Positions 25,213 through 37,460 of a stretch of DNA of 64,000 nucleotides are shown here, one piece after another (the first letter of the stretch is position 1; each line of letters starts with the position of its first letter). Both the position numbers and the translations under genes were made by a program. The notes under the pieces are model-generated. The model worked only from the letters and a program-made list of their open reading frames with translations, did not search any database and was not told the DNA's origin. The stretch lies in the NCBI GenBank assembly GCA_021810025.1, contig JAJZJS010000004.1:25536-89535 (forward strand). The letters are read 5' to 3'. Origin of the DNA: a bacterium (lineage in GTDB: Bacteria > Patescibacteriota > Saccharimonadia > Saccharimonadales > UBA4665).

Positions 25213-26658
25213 ATGAATCAATTTTATATTACTACTTCTATTCCATACGTCAACGGAGATCCTCATCTCGGTCATTGCTTAGACTATGTTACGGCAGATG
25301 CTCTCGCCCGTCGAGCTCGTCTCCAAGGTAAACAAGTCATTTTTTCTACCGGGACAGATGAACATGGAGGTAAGATAAGCGAAAAGGCGCATCAATTAGG
25401 ACTATCTCCTAAAGAACTGGCTGATCAAGTTAGTGCTAAGTTCCAAAATCTAGCAAAGAGTTTAGGCATTAGTTTTAATCGTTTTATTAGAACGACCGAT
25501 CAGCCTCATATTGAACGTTCCCAATTAATTTGGACTAAGCTTAAAAAAGATATTTATAAGGGTCAATACACTGGCTGGTATTGCACCGGAGATGAAGCCT
25601 ATTTTAGCGAATCAGAGGTTCGAGCTAATAAAGGGATTTGCCCCAACCACAACCGACCTTTTGAGAAAATTGAGGAGCAGAATTATTTCTTTAAACTATC
25701 GAAATATACAGATTTAATTTATGAAGCAATTAATAATAGGGTGTTGAACATTTTTCCTGAAACAAGGCGAAATGAAGCCCTCAGCCTATTGGATAAAGGC
25801 TTAGAAGATCTTAGTATATCTCGTCCCAAAAATAAGATAGATTGGGGTATTCCAGTCCCAGGTGACCCAAGTCAGGTTATGTATGTTTGGTTTGAGGCTC
25901 TTTTAAATTATATTACTGTTTTGGGTTATCCTGAACATTCTGACTTTCAACAATATTGGCCCGCCAATATTCAAGTCATAGGAAAAGATATTATTCGTTT
26001 TCATGCTGCCATTTGGCCAGCTATTTTATTTAGTTTAGGGTTGGATCTACCTCGAAATTTATATGTTCACGGGTTTATTGATGTTGAAGGCAAGAAAATG
26101 TCAAAATCGCTCGGTAATGGGGTTGACCCGATGGAAGTAATAAAAAATTATTCTTCGGATGTTTTTAGATATTATCTACTTCGTCATATACCTAGTAATG
26201 GTGATGGAAGCTTCTCTTATAAAACCCTACAAGAGGTCTATAATAATGAGCTTGGTAATGAGCTTGGTAATCTAGTTCAACGAACTTTTGTAATGGTTGC
26301 TAATTATTTAAAGGGTGATATTAGTTCTACTCCACCTCCCGAACATGACATTGGGGCATACAATAAAGCTTTTGATGAATTCCGTTTTGATCTTGCTCTT
26401 GATGAAGTTTGGAAGCAAATTCGGAGTCTGAATCAATATATTGAAGAAACTAAACCTTGGGTTATAGCCAAGGAGAATGATCCAGATCACCTGAAAGAAG
26501 TTTTGCTATATCTAGTTAGCTCGATTAATGAAATAGCTGAGCTTTTGCAACCCTTTATGCCGAATATTGCTAATCAGATCTTAGACCTTTTTGAGAATAA
26601 TCAATTGGCTCCTAAAGCCTTAATTTTATTTCCTCGGATCGATTTTAAACAAACTTAA
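25213..26658 (+). CDS. metG: Methionyl-tRNA synthetase
   Basis: Class I synthetase with HLGH (HIGH motif) in YVNGDPHLGHCLDY and KMSKS in GKKMSKSLGNG; the connective peptide has GWYCTGDEAYF and a single ICPNHNRP knuckle half. At 481 residues it lacks the C-terminal EMAP-like tRNA-binding domain. ATG 25213 is preferred to ATG 25183 because TATAAT (25179-25184) overlaps the latter and GAGGAG (25195-25200) fits only the former. It charges elongator and initiator tRNA-Met. tatD follows by 4 nt. Confidence 0.96.
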   Translation: MNQFYITTSIPYVNGDPHLGHCLDYVTADALARRARLQGKQVIFSTGTDEHGGKISEKAHQLGLSPKELADQVSAKFQNLAKSLGISFNRFIRTTDQPHIERSQLIWTKLKKDIYKGQYTGWYCTGDEAYFSESEVRANKGICPNHNRPFEKIEEQNYFFKLSKYTDLIYEAINNRVLNIFPETRRNEALSLLDKGLEDLSISRPKNKIDWGIPVPGDPSQVMYVWFEALLNYITVLGYPEHSDFQQYWPANIQVIGKDIIRFHAAIWPAILFSLGLDLPRNLYVHGFIDVEGKKMSKSLGNGVDPMEVIKNYSSDVFRYYLLRHIPSNGDGSFSYKTLQEVYNNELGNELGNLVQRTFVMVANYLKGDISSTPPPEHDIGAYNKAFDEFRFDLALDEVWKQIRSLNQYIEETKPWVIAKENDPDHLKEVLLYLVSSINEIAELLQPFMPNIANQILDLFENNQLAPKALILFPRIDFKQT

Positions 26659-26662
26659 AAAG

Positions 26663-27478
26663 ATGGAATTTGTTGATAGCCATTGCCATATTCAGTCAAT
26701 CTTAAAGAGATCTGATCAGTCTGAATCAAGATCTTATCTTAATTATGATCGATCTGTTGAGGAGGTCATCAAAGATGCTCAAGAAGAGGCTGTTTCAACT
26801 CTAATTGTTGTTGGGTGCACTCTAGAAGATAGTCGCTTGGCGATCAAACTGGCTGAACGGTATGATCGAGTTTGGGCTACGGTTGGTATTCACCCTCATG
26901 AGGCTAGTTCATTTCTAAAGCAAAAAACGAATCAGAGAGAGTTTGAAGAGTTGCTTCAATCGAACAAAGTCGTTGGAATTGGAGAGTGTGGTCTAGATTA
27001 TCACTATCAATATTCTAGAAAGGAGGATCAGGAACAAGTTCTAAGCTTTCAGCTTGAGGTTGCGGCACGCCATAATTTAGCCCTAACTTTTCATGTTCGA
27101 GAAGCTTTTATGGACTTTTGGGATATATTAGACCAAACTCTGGAATCAGCGCCAAAAAAGGCTGTTTTACATAGTTTCACAGATTCAGTTCAAAATTTAG
27201 AAATAGCATTAGAAAAGAACTTTATGATAGGAGTTAACGGAATTGCAACTTTTAGTCGAGGTCCTGTTCAAAAAGCTCTTTTTAAGTCTATTCCACTCCA
27301 TAATTTAATTCTAGAAACAGATTCGCCCTACTTGACCCCTAGCCCCATTCGTGGTACAATCAACGAGCCTAAAAATATTCGTCTAATCGCCGAATATTTA
27401 CATAAATTAAGGGGTGAGGAATTAATAGATTTAGCGACCCAAACAACCATGAATTGCCGAAAGTTGTTTGGTATTTAG
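26663..27478 (+). CDS. tatD: TatD-family metal-dependent DNase
   Basis: A TIM-barrel amidohydrolase-like nuclease with DSHCHI (HxH), GIGECGLDYHY (Glu), TFHVREA (His), VLHSFT (His) and LETDSPYL (Asp), the full metal-ligand set. 271 residues is normal. Family members act as 3'-5' DNases or in D-Tyr-tRNA/DNA quality control. It lies immediately after metG, a pairing conserved in Firmicutes and Actinobacteria. Confidence 0.94.
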   Translation: MEFVDSHCHIQSILKRSDQSESRSYLNYDRSVEEVIKDAQEEAVSTLIVVGCTLEDSRLAIKLAERYDRVWATVGIHPHEASSFLKQKTNQREFEELLQSNKVVGIGECGLDYHYQYSRKEDQEQVLSFQLEVAARHNLALTFHVREAFMDFWDILDQTLESAPKKAVLHSFTDSVQNLEIALEKNFMIGVNGIATFSRGPVQKALFKSIPLHNLILETDSPYLTPSPIRGTINEPKNIRLIAEYLHKLRGEELIDLATQTTMNCRKLFGI

Positions 27479-27496
27479 TTTGTTAAAGGAAGTATT

Positions 27497-27745
27497 ATGA
27501 AAAATCCTGAAAAATTATTTCTAAAATTTGGAGATGAGTTAAAAAGAAGAGAAGCTATTCTCGCTGAGGCTAGTGCTTTAGTTAATGAGATTGCTCAAAA
27601 TATGGGTCTTTTTCCAACTCCCTCCATACCTAGCGAGGTAACAGATTCTATCAAACCGACTCCCCAGTCATCCTCTGCTCCTAGTTTAGAAGATGCCGAA
27701 ACAATTAAAGCTCGCATAATCGCCCTTCACGAGGAGAATCGTTAA
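27497..27745 (+). CDS. Small hypothetical protein
   Basis: An 82-residue soluble protein with a predicted helix (about 8-38, ELKRREAILAEASALV), a Pro/Ser-rich linker and a short acidic helix at the end. AAGGAAG stands 5 nt before the ATG, and the TAATG overlap with the next gene implies coupling. I do not recognise it. It sits between tatD and a cysteine desulfurase. Confidence 0.6.
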   Translation: MKNPEKLFLKFGDELKRREAILAEASALVNEIAQNMGLFPTPSIPSEVTDSIKPTPQSSSAPSLEDAETIKARIIALHEENR

Positions 27746-28113
27746 TGAAGTTCCTGCCCCAACCCAGCAACCTTAGAAGTAATCGAAAACAAATCGAAGC
27801 TGAGCGAAAGCTTATTGATTATGAGGCTAAACTTACTCAAGAGCTATTTGGCCCAGTCCCAAAAGGACATAATCGGAAATTTTTTTGTCTTGATGTTCAT
27901 GTTTGGGTTTGGCATGAGCAATGGAAAGATAATCAAAACAAAGACCATAATGTTCTAACGCGCTATGTCCTTAGAAAAGATGGCGGTATTATAAAATCTC
28001 AAAATAATTCATCATATCGGGTTCTTGATCAAACTGAGACAATTAATCTCATTCAAGCTATTAAACAATATATTCAAATTATTCAAGATCGATACAGCTC
28101 GTTAATGTCTTAA
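27745..28113 (+). CDS. Hypothetical protein
   Basis: A 122-residue soluble protein without membrane segments. Residues 1-35 form a charged helix; the middle (FFCLDVHVWVWHEQW, then LTRYVLRKDGGIIKS) looks like a small beta-sheet domain with conserved-looking Trp and His, and a helix closes it. It starts inside the stop of the preceding small gene and ends 2 nt before the cysteine desulfurase gene, so all three are probably co-translated. Family not recognised. Confidence 0.65.
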   Translation: MKFLPQPSNLRSNRKQIEAERKLIDYEAKLTQELFGPVPKGHNRKFFCLDVHVWVWHEQWKDNQNKDHNVLTRYVLRKDGGIIKSQNNSSYRVLDQTETINLIQAIKQYIQIIQDRYSSLMS

Positions 28114-28115
28114 AA

Positions 28116-29279
28116 ATGGCCGCTTCAGGGAAACTAATTTATCTCGATAACGCTGCTACGACTCCGCTTGATGCGGACGTTTTGGAGGCCATGCTCCCAT
28201 TCTTAAAAGATCAATACTTTAATCCTTCGGAGATTTATAGTCCAGCTTTAACCGTCAATGCTTCGATTAAAGCAGCTCGTTCAACCGTGGCTGGTATTCT
28301 CGGAGTAAAGTCACCTGAAATTATCTTTTGTGCTGGAGGTAGTGAAGCTAATAATCTAGCGATTAAAGGTATTATGGAAAAATTCCCAGAGGGAAATATA
28401 ATTTATTCCGCAATTGAGCATAGTTCGATTCGACTTCCGGCCAGTAAATACAAAAATCAGGTCTGTCCCGTTCACTCCGATGGTTTAATTGACCTAAATC
28501 AACTAGAAAAGCTTATTAATGATCAAACAGTTTTAATTAGTATTATTTATGCCAATAATGAAATTGGTACGATCCAACCTCTTGCCCAGATTGCCGCTAT
28601 AATTCAAAAAGTTCTCCAAAACAGAAAAGCTCAAAAAAACAATTTACCACTTTTGTTTCATAGTGATGCATGTCAGGCTGGGAATTACCTTTCCTTAAAA
28701 ATCAGTAAATTAGGGCTAGATTTAATGAGCCTTAACGGTTCTAAAATATATGGTCCTAAACAAAGTGGAGCTTTGTATCGATCCTCTAAAATAGATTTAG
28801 AGCCACTTATTTTGGGAGGTGGCCAGGAATATGGTCTTCGTTCAGGGACCGAAAATAGCGCTGGAATAGTAGGTTTTAGTACAGCTTTTAAGAAAGCCGA
28901 TCAGCTTCGTCCGAAAGAGAGCATAAGAATTCAAAAGCTAAGAGATTATCTAATTGATGAATTAATGAAGCTAAATTCTTCAATAACCATCAATGGTAGC
29001 ATGAAATATCGTCTCGCCAATAATATTCATCTTACGATTCCTGATATTGATAACGAGACCTTAATTATGCAACTGGATTTCGAAGGAATCTTGATTGCAG
29101 CGGGTTCTGCCTGCAATGCTTCCAAAGAGCAACCTTCAGAAGTTTTACGGGCTATCGGACTTGCTGACTCACAGATAGCTAATTCTATTCGAATTACCCT
29201 TGGTAGGACAACTTCCAAAGTAGATCTTCAGAGATTTTTAAAAGTTATTTCTAAATATATAAAAACATTACCTTTTTAA
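28116..29279 (+). CDS. Cysteine desulfurase (NifS/IscS family)
   Basis: A PLP fold-type I enzyme: LDNAATTPLD at the N-terminus, CAGGSEANNLA, HSDACQAGN, PLP lysine in NGSKIYGPK and the catalytic cysteine in AGSACNAS. It takes sulfur from cysteine as a persulfide. No IscU/SufU scaffold lies nearby, whereas the tRNA thiolase MnmA is encoded 5 kb downstream, so tRNA thiolation is a likely use. The PLP motif has Ser instead of the usual His before the lysine. 387 residues is normal. Confidence 0.93.
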   Translation: MAASGKLIYLDNAATTPLDADVLEAMLPFLKDQYFNPSEIYSPALTVNASIKAARSTVAGILGVKSPEIIFCAGGSEANNLAIKGIMEKFPEGNIIYSAIEHSSIRLPASKYKNQVCPVHSDGLIDLNQLEKLINDQTVLISIIYANNEIGTIQPLAQIAAIIQKVLQNRKAQKNNLPLLFHSDACQAGNYLSLKISKLGLDLMSLNGSKIYGPKQSGALYRSSKIDLEPLILGGGQEYGLRSGTENSAGIVGFSTAFKKADQLRPKESIRIQKLRDYLIDELMKLNSSITINGSMKYRLANNIHLTIPDIDNETLIMQLDFEGILIAAGSACNASKEQPSEVLRAIGLADSQIANSIRITLGRTTSKVDLQRFLKVISKYIKTLPF

Positions 29280-29296
29280 AAAATATCATATATAAT
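29268..29296 (+). promoter_or_regulatory. Probable promoter of the ATP synthase genes
   Basis: TTACCT (29268-29273) and TATAAT (29291-29296) are spaced 17 nt, starting inside the end of the desulfurase gene. AAGGTGA (29330-29336) is the Shine-Dalgarno of the first gene. The -35 is a poor match. Confidence 0.45.
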
Positions 29297-29344
29297 AAAA
29301 CAGATAGTTAAAAGAATAATATTTAGAATAAGGTGATAATTTAA

Positions 29345-29974
29345 ATGACAATTTGGTGGGTAGCTGTAATTATTGTCTTTTTGGTCTGCCTTGGTTTTGG
29401 TTTTATTTGGATAGCTCTTCAATTAAGTCGAATTAAAAATAATTATCATCGTTCGAGTGATATTTTGAAACAAATTGATGATGCTCCAGAGCAAGACGTT
29501 GAACATATTTTTAACAAAGAATTTCGAGAAGAGCTTCGGAATAGAGGTCGACTTCATTTTGAAAAAATAATAGGCGACAATGCCATGTTTCTTCAGCAAG
29601 ATTTGCGTTTAACGACATCTCAATTAAATGATTTTATGAAATCTGAAATTAGTAAAACCCTTAAAGAAGAATTTTCAAAATACGAGCAATCGATTAATGA
29701 CGCTAAAGAGTTAGCGGTTAATTCAATTCAAAAAACCCTCAGTGCCCTAGAAGAACAACGGCAGTCTCTATCAAAGCAAGTCAATGAGCAAATTGAAATA
29801 GAAAAACAAAAATTAATTGATCGTTTTGAATCAAATTTAACGGACATTATTAATCATTATCTCATTGAAGCGATTGGTGATCAAATTGACCTGTCAGATC
29901 AAATGGACTATATCTTGGCCGATCTAGAGAATAATAAAAATGAAATAATAGAGGACCTTAAAAATGGAACTTAA
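29345..29974 (+). CDS. atpF: ATP synthase b-subunit-like stalk protein
   Basis: One N-terminal membrane helix (about 4-26) is followed by a long charged helix (about 30-200), the layout of F0 subunit b, the peripheral stalk. Sequence is very divergent, so position drives the call: it starts a run continuing with delta, alpha, gamma, beta and epsilon and overlaps the delta gene by 11 nt. At 209 residues it is longer than b (about 156-170). Subunits a and c, which normally precede b, are not here. Confidence 0.68.
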   Translation: MTIWWVAVIIVFLVCLGFGFIWIALQLSRIKNNYHRSSDILKQIDDAPEQDVEHIFNKEFREELRNRGRLHFEKIIGDNAMFLQQDLRLTTSQLNDFMKSEISKTLKEEFSKYEQSINDAKELAVNSIQKTLSALEEQRQSLSKQVNEQIEIEKQKLIDRFESNLTDIINHYLIEAIGDQIDLSDQMDYILADLENNKNEIIEDLKNGT

Positions 29975-30464
29975 TGTATTTTATGATTCATTTAAGTTAC
30001 CTAAAACTGTTTATCAAATGGGTCAAATTCGTCTCTTAAAATTTGACTTAGCTAGCTTAATTGATCAATTGGACAGTTTACAAAATCAAGAGTTAGTTAC
30101 AAAGGATAAACTTAAAGTGAACCATCTTTTGTTAGAATTGCTTGAATTCAACAATTTGGATTATACTAAACGGTCTGATTTAATTTTGCTACAAGGGGCG
30201 TTAGAAAGTCTTGAATCGCAAGCTCAAATTTTACATTTTAGTTTTAATCAACGACCTCGGCCTGAATTTATTTATACTCTAGTCGAATGGCTTCGAGGCA
30301 ATATTGGTCCCAAGATACTGATTAGTGTTGGCTATAATCCATCACTTGGATTAGGTTTTACGATTCGGACCGATAATAAATATTTTGATTTTAGCTTAGC
30401 CAAAAGATTCAGTAGTCATCATCAAGAACTAGTTAATCTCATTAGAGAAGTGACGGAAACGTAG
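29964..30464 (+). CDS. atpH: ATP synthase delta-subunit-like protein
   Basis: A 166-residue soluble protein. The C-terminal third (GPKILISVGYNPSLGLGFTI, then DFSLAKRFSSH) follows the conserved end of delta/OSCP, where a G-type strand pair is followed by xDxSLxxxL. The N-terminal helical domain is weakly conserved. Delta joins the top of F1 to the peripheral stalk. The gene lies between b and alpha in the standard order, 2 nt before alpha. Confidence 0.68.
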   Translation: MELNVFYDSFKLPKTVYQMGQIRLLKFDLASLIDQLDSLQNQELVTKDKLKVNHLLLELLEFNNLDYTKRSDLILLQGALESLESQAQILHFSFNQRPRPEFIYTLVEWLRGNIGPKILISVGYNPSLGLGFTIRTDNKYFDFSLAKRFSSHHQELVNLIREVTET

Positions 30465-30466
30465 CC

Positions 30467-31911
30467 ATGGTGCAAAAAGAGAACCTCTATTTTAAGAAAT
30501 TAATGGAATCCAAAAGTCCTGTTGGAGAAGTTGTTGAGGTTCAAAAATTTATGATCAGAGCTAAGGGCCTTCAACCTTGTACGTTGCATTCTCTTGTTAT
30601 GTTTGAAGATGGATCAAAGGGCTTTGTTAATCAAATCGAGGAAGGACTTGTTTCAATTCTTCATATGGGGAATAAGGAAATTCAGGTTGGAAGTCTGGTT
30701 GTTTTGCAGCACCATCAACTATTAACGAAGGTTGGGAAAGATTTTATTGGTCGGATTATAAGTGTTAATGGTCAGCCCCTAGACGGGAAGGGTCCCATTG
30801 CAGCTAGTGCGGCTCGACCGATTTTTAATAAGGCTCCCGACATTAATCAAAGGGAGGCCTTGTCGGACCAACTCGAGACGGGCGTGATTGCAATTGATAG
30901 TCTTTTTCCGATTGTCAAAGGTCAAAGGATGGCCCTAATTGGTGATGCCAAATCCGGTAAAAGTACTCTTGCAACTCAGATTGCTATTAATCAAAAGAAT
31001 ACTGATCAGATTTTAATCTATTGCCTGATAGCAAAACGAAAAATAGACATTGATACTATCGTTAGTCGGTTAAGTCAAAATGGGGGGATGGATAAGGTCA
31101 TAATTGTTGTTGCAACAATGTTTGATTCGCTTGTTTTAAATTACCTAGCTCCCTATGTAGCTTGTACAATTGGTGAATATTTATGGCACGAAGAAAATAG
31201 GAACGTTGTTGTAGTTTATGATGACTTAACGGCCCATGCTCACACTTATCGAGAAATATCATTATTGAGTGGAGTGAGTCCGGGACGAGATGCTTATCCG
31301 GGAGATATGTTTTACTCGCATTCCCAACTTTTGGAGCGTGCTGGACGCCTAAAAGATAATTCTATGGCTCTAACCGCTATCCCATTGGTCCATGCTCCGG
31401 TTGGTGATATTACGGCCTTTTTGCCGACAAATATTATGTCTATTACTGATGGCCAATGGATTTTAGATATGGAGAATTTTCAGAACGGGATTAGGCCGGC
31501 TCTTAGTATGGGTTTAAGTGTAACTCGAGCCGGTGGATTGGGTCATAGTGCCAGACAAAAGAAAATAGCTATTCAAACTCTCAAGATTTTAGCAGATTAT
31601 CGAGAAGCTAAGGAATATGCTCATTTCGGGAATGAATTATCTGACCAGTCTAAACAAGCTCTGTTGCTAGGAGACTACATAATAGACATCCTAAACCAGA
31701 GTCCAAGCGAAAGTTATTCAGTGCCAGAACAAGAGCTGCTCTTAAGTACCATTTTAAGTCTTAGCATTCAAGATAAAATCGATATCTTAAAATTAAAGAA
31801 AGAGGTTAGATCCTATGTTGACAAAATTAAGAATGATCAAGATTTTGATGCACTAGTTGACTCTATTAAGCAAACCTACGTTATATCTAATTCCGTTCAA
31901 AGAGGCGCTAA

Positions 31912-31915
<4 letters not shown>
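30467..31915 (+). CDS. atpA: F1 ATP synthase alpha subunit
   Basis: The order is an N-terminal barrel, GRIISVNGQPLDGKGPI, then ETGVIAIDSLFPIVKGQR and a P-loop at 159-166 reading GDAKSGKS instead of the usual GDRQTGKT. VYDDLTAHAHTYREISLL, SGVSPGRDAYPGDMFY and the arginine finger in GLSVTRAGG are preserved. 482 residues is a little short (about 510). It forms the non-catalytic nucleotide sites of the alpha3-beta3 ring. It overlaps gamma by 4 nt. Confidence 0.93.
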
Positions 31916-34438
<2,523 letters not shown>

Positions 34439-34471
34439 AAATCTACAAAAGATGTTAAAATCGGTAACATA

Positions 34472-35518
34472 ATGCATAAAAAAGTATACGTTGGTTTGTC
34501 GGGTGGTGTTGATAGTTCTGTTACGGCTGCCCTCTTGCAATACCAGGGTTATGATGTTACTGGTGTTTTTATGAAGAATTGGACTCAGGATTTACCGGGT
34601 TTTGAATGTCCCTGGAAAGAGGATTATCGTGACGCCAAACGTGTTGCCGTTAAATTAAATATCCCGTTTCGAGTTTATGATTTTGAGAAACAATATCGGC
34701 AGAAGGTAGTCGACTACATGATTGAGGGTTATCAGAAAGGTATTACTCCCAATCCCGATATTATGTGTAATCAAGAGATTAAATTTAAATTGTTCCTAGA
34801 TACTGCTCTTAAAGATGGTGCAGATTATGTAGCTACTGGACATTATGCTCGAATCGAGAAAGGCCGACTTTTAACTGCTCGCGATAAGATAAAAGATCAA
34901 ACATATTTCTTGTATCGCATGAGTCCCGAGGCTTTGCATCGTAGTATTATGCCGATTGGTGATTATTTAAAGCCCGAAGTTCGGACTTTAGCGCTTCAAT
35001 ATGGGCTTCCTACTGCCTATAAAAAAGATAGCCAGGGCATTTGTTTTGTTGGAAAGGTTGGAATCAAGGACTTTTTATTAAATGAGCTTGGTCCTCAGCC
35101 GAATGGCCCGATCATAGACCAAGAACATCGGATTGTAGGAGAGCATGATGGTGCAATATTTTATACAATTGGACAGCGTCATGGGCTTAATCTGGGGGGA
35201 GGTTTACCCTATTATGTTGTTGCTAAAGATATTGCTAAAAATATCGTCTACGTTACGAGAGATCTAAGCAGTCAAGAACTTTGGTCAGACCATCTGAAAT
35301 TAAACGAGGTTTATTTTAATAATCCAGCTTATGTTCAGAACAATCAAATTATGGTCAGGGTTAGATATCGAGCCAAGCTAATTCCAGCTCAACTGAAGCT
35401 TAGCGCGAAGCTTAAAGGAGAACTTATCTTAAAAGAACCTGTTAAAGCTCCCTCTAAGGGACAATCAGCTGTTTTTTATGATCAAAAATACTGTCTTGGT
35501 GGGGGTATTATAGTATAA
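34472..35518 (+). CDS. mnmA: tRNA-specific 2-thiouridylase
   Basis: A 348-residue PP-loop enzyme: SGGVDSSV (ATP), NPDIMCNQEIKF with the first catalytic Cys, DSQGICFVG with the second, and TIGQRHGL. It makes the 2-thio group of U34 in tRNA-Lys, Glu and Gln, with sulfur probably from the nearby cysteine desulfurase. TAAAAT at 34456-34461 is a candidate -10, leaving little room for a leader. alaS follows by 13 nt. Confidence 0.96.
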   Translation: MHKKVYVGLSGGVDSSVTAALLQYQGYDVTGVFMKNWTQDLPGFECPWKEDYRDAKRVAVKLNIPFRVYDFEKQYRQKVVDYMIEGYQKGITPNPDIMCNQEIKFKLFLDTALKDGADYVATGHYARIEKGRLLTARDKIKDQTYFLYRMSPEALHRSIMPIGDYLKPEVRTLALQYGLPTAYKKDSQGICFVGKVGIKDFLLNELGPQPNGPIIDQEHRIVGEHDGAIFYTIGQRHGLNLGGGLPYYVVAKDIAKNIVYVTRDLSSQELWSDHLKLNEVYFNNPAYVQNNQIMVRVRYRAKLIPAQLKLSAKLKGELILKEPVKAPSKGQSAVFYDQKYCLGGGIIV

Positions 35519-35531
35519 TCAATAGATTCAA

Positions 35532-37415
35532 ATGAATGCTCAAGAAATACGTCGTCATTATCTAAGCTTCTTCAAGCAAAGAGGCCACAAAGAAATAGCT
35601 CGAGCTTTGTTGGTTCCCCAAAACGACCCAACCACTTTGTTCACTGGAAGCGGTATGCAACCCTTAATTCCCTATCTACTAGGTCAAACTAATCCTAATG
35701 GTACGAGATTAACGGATAGTCAAACATGTTTAAGGGCTCAGGATATCGAAGAGGTCGGCGACAACCGTCACACCACATTTTTTGAAATGCTTGGGAATTG
35801 GAGTTTAGGAGATTATTTTAAAAAAGAACAGCTGAACTGGTTTTTTGAATTTCTGGTATCAGATATAGGTTTAGATCCAAAACGAATCTATGTTACTTGT
35901 TTTAGTGGGTATGATAAATATAAAATTCCGAAAGATGTTGAGAGCGCTCAGATTTGGCAAGATATTTTTAAAAAGGCCGGTCTTGATCATGCCATGCTAG
36001 ATTTAAAAACAGAGAAGCAAGGATCATTAATCGGTACGAAGGATGCTCGTATTTTCTTTTATCAACATAAGAATTGGTGGTGCCGATCTGGGAGTATTGA
36101 TACTATGCCGATCGATGAACCGGGTGGTCCAGATAGTGAGGTCTTTTATTTATTTGATTCAATCCCACATGATTTGAGCTATGGACCAAAATGTCATCCA
36201 AACTGTGATTGTGGTCGTTTTATTGAGCTTGGTAATTCTGTTTTCATGGAATATTTAAAAACTAAGAGTGGCTTTACTAAATTACCTCGCAAAAATGTCG
36301 ATTACGGGGGTGGTTTAGAACGAATTGCAGCGGCTGCAATTGATTCGCCCGACGTCTTTAAAATTAGTTTAATGTGGCCCATTATTGAAGCTTTAGAAAA
36401 ACTAAGCCATAAAAGTTATGCCCAGGAAACAAATTCAATGCGGATCATAACCGATCACTTAAGAGGAGCTTTATTTTTGGCTCTAGATGGAGTTGTGCCA
36501 AGTAATAAAGAACAGGGCTATGTTATGCGACGGCTTATTCGAAGGGCAATTCGGTTTAGTTTTAAGCTAGGTATAGAAAACAACTTTCTTGACCAGATTA
36601 GTGATGTTGTAATAAAGCTATACGAACAAGATTATCCGGAGTTAAAAACGCAGCAAGTAAAGCTGAAAGATATTTTGAACAAGGAAGAAAAAATATTCCG
36701 ACAAACGCTTCGAAAAGGTATCAGAGAACTAAGCAAAATGAAAGACCAAAAAATTACCGGATCAGATCTATTTAGGCTTCAGGATACGTTTGGTTTTCCG
36801 CTCGAGCTTAGCTTGGAAGAAGCTTTTAGCCAGAATATTGAGCTTGACCCAAAGTGGCGCAAACAGTTTGATCAACTCTTAATTGAACAACGAACCAGAA
36901 GTCAAACCGCCACCAAAGGGGCGTTTAAGGGCGGACTTGGTGGAGATAGTTTGATTCATCGCAAATATCACACCGCTACTCATTTAATGTATCAGGCCCT
37001 TCGAGAAGTTCTTGGGGATCATGTTATTCAACACGGTAGTAATATTACTGGTGAGCGTCTACGCTTTGATTTTTCTCATCCCGATAAATTAACCCCAGAT
37101 CAAATTAACCAAGTCGAAGCTATTGTTAACGAGCAAATCCGAGCTGATTTAAATGTATCATGGGAAGAATACCCAACTGATATTGCGATGAACGAGATGC
37201 ACGTCCTAGGTGCTTTTGGGGATCGTTATGGTGATCGAGTTAAGGTTTATCGCATGCAAGCCAAAGATAAAGATCAACCCTTTTCATTAGAAATATGTGG
37301 TGGTCCTCACGTTGAACATACTGGCCAATTAATGGATGGTAACAAGAAATTTAAAATAATAAAGGAAGAATCTTCTTCGGCTGGTATCAGAAGGATAAAA
37401 GCGGTATTATCCTGA
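35532..37415 (+). CDS. alaS: Alanyl-tRNA synthetase, short form
   Basis: The class II catalytic domain (FTGSGMQPLIPYLLG; GGLERI), the tRNA-recognition helices and the editing domain with zinc-type HTATH and CGGPH are all present. At 627 residues it lacks the C-terminal dimerisation/C-Ala region (about 250 residues) of the E. coli enzyme. The stop falls just after the end of the editing domain (IRRIKAVLS), so the truncation is at a domain boundary. It should charge and proofread tRNA-Ala. The missing module is not encoded next to it. Confidence 0.95.
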   Translation: MNAQEIRRHYLSFFKQRGHKEIARALLVPQNDPTTLFTGSGMQPLIPYLLGQTNPNGTRLTDSQTCLRAQDIEEVGDNRHTTFFEMLGNWSLGDYFKKEQLNWFFEFLVSDIGLDPKRIYVTCFSGYDKYKIPKDVESAQIWQDIFKKAGLDHAMLDLKTEKQGSLIGTKDARIFFYQHKNWWCRSGSIDTMPIDEPGGPDSEVFYLFDSIPHDLSYGPKCHPNCDCGRFIELGNSVFMEYLKTKSGFTKLPRKNVDYGGGLERIAAAAIDSPDVFKISLMWPIIEALEKLSHKSYAQETNSMRIITDHLRGALFLALDGVVPSNKEQGYVMRRLIRRAIRFSFKLGIENNFLDQISDVVIKLYEQDYPELKTQQVKLKDILNKEEKIFRQTLRKGIRELSKMKDQKITGSDLFRLQDTFGFPLELSLEEAFSQNIELDPKWRKQFDQLLIEQRTRSQTATKGAFKGGLGGDSLIHRKYHTATHLMYQALREVLGDHVIQHGSNITGERLRFDFSHPDKLTPDQINQVEAIVNEQIRADLNVSWEEYPTDIAMNEMHVLGAFGDRYGDRVKVYRMQAKDKDQPFSLEICGGPHVEHTGQLMDGNKKFKIIKEESSSAGIRRIKAVLS

Positions 37416-37460
37416 TTTCTTAAGCTTAAATTAATTAATAGATGTGATAAAATTAAGCAT

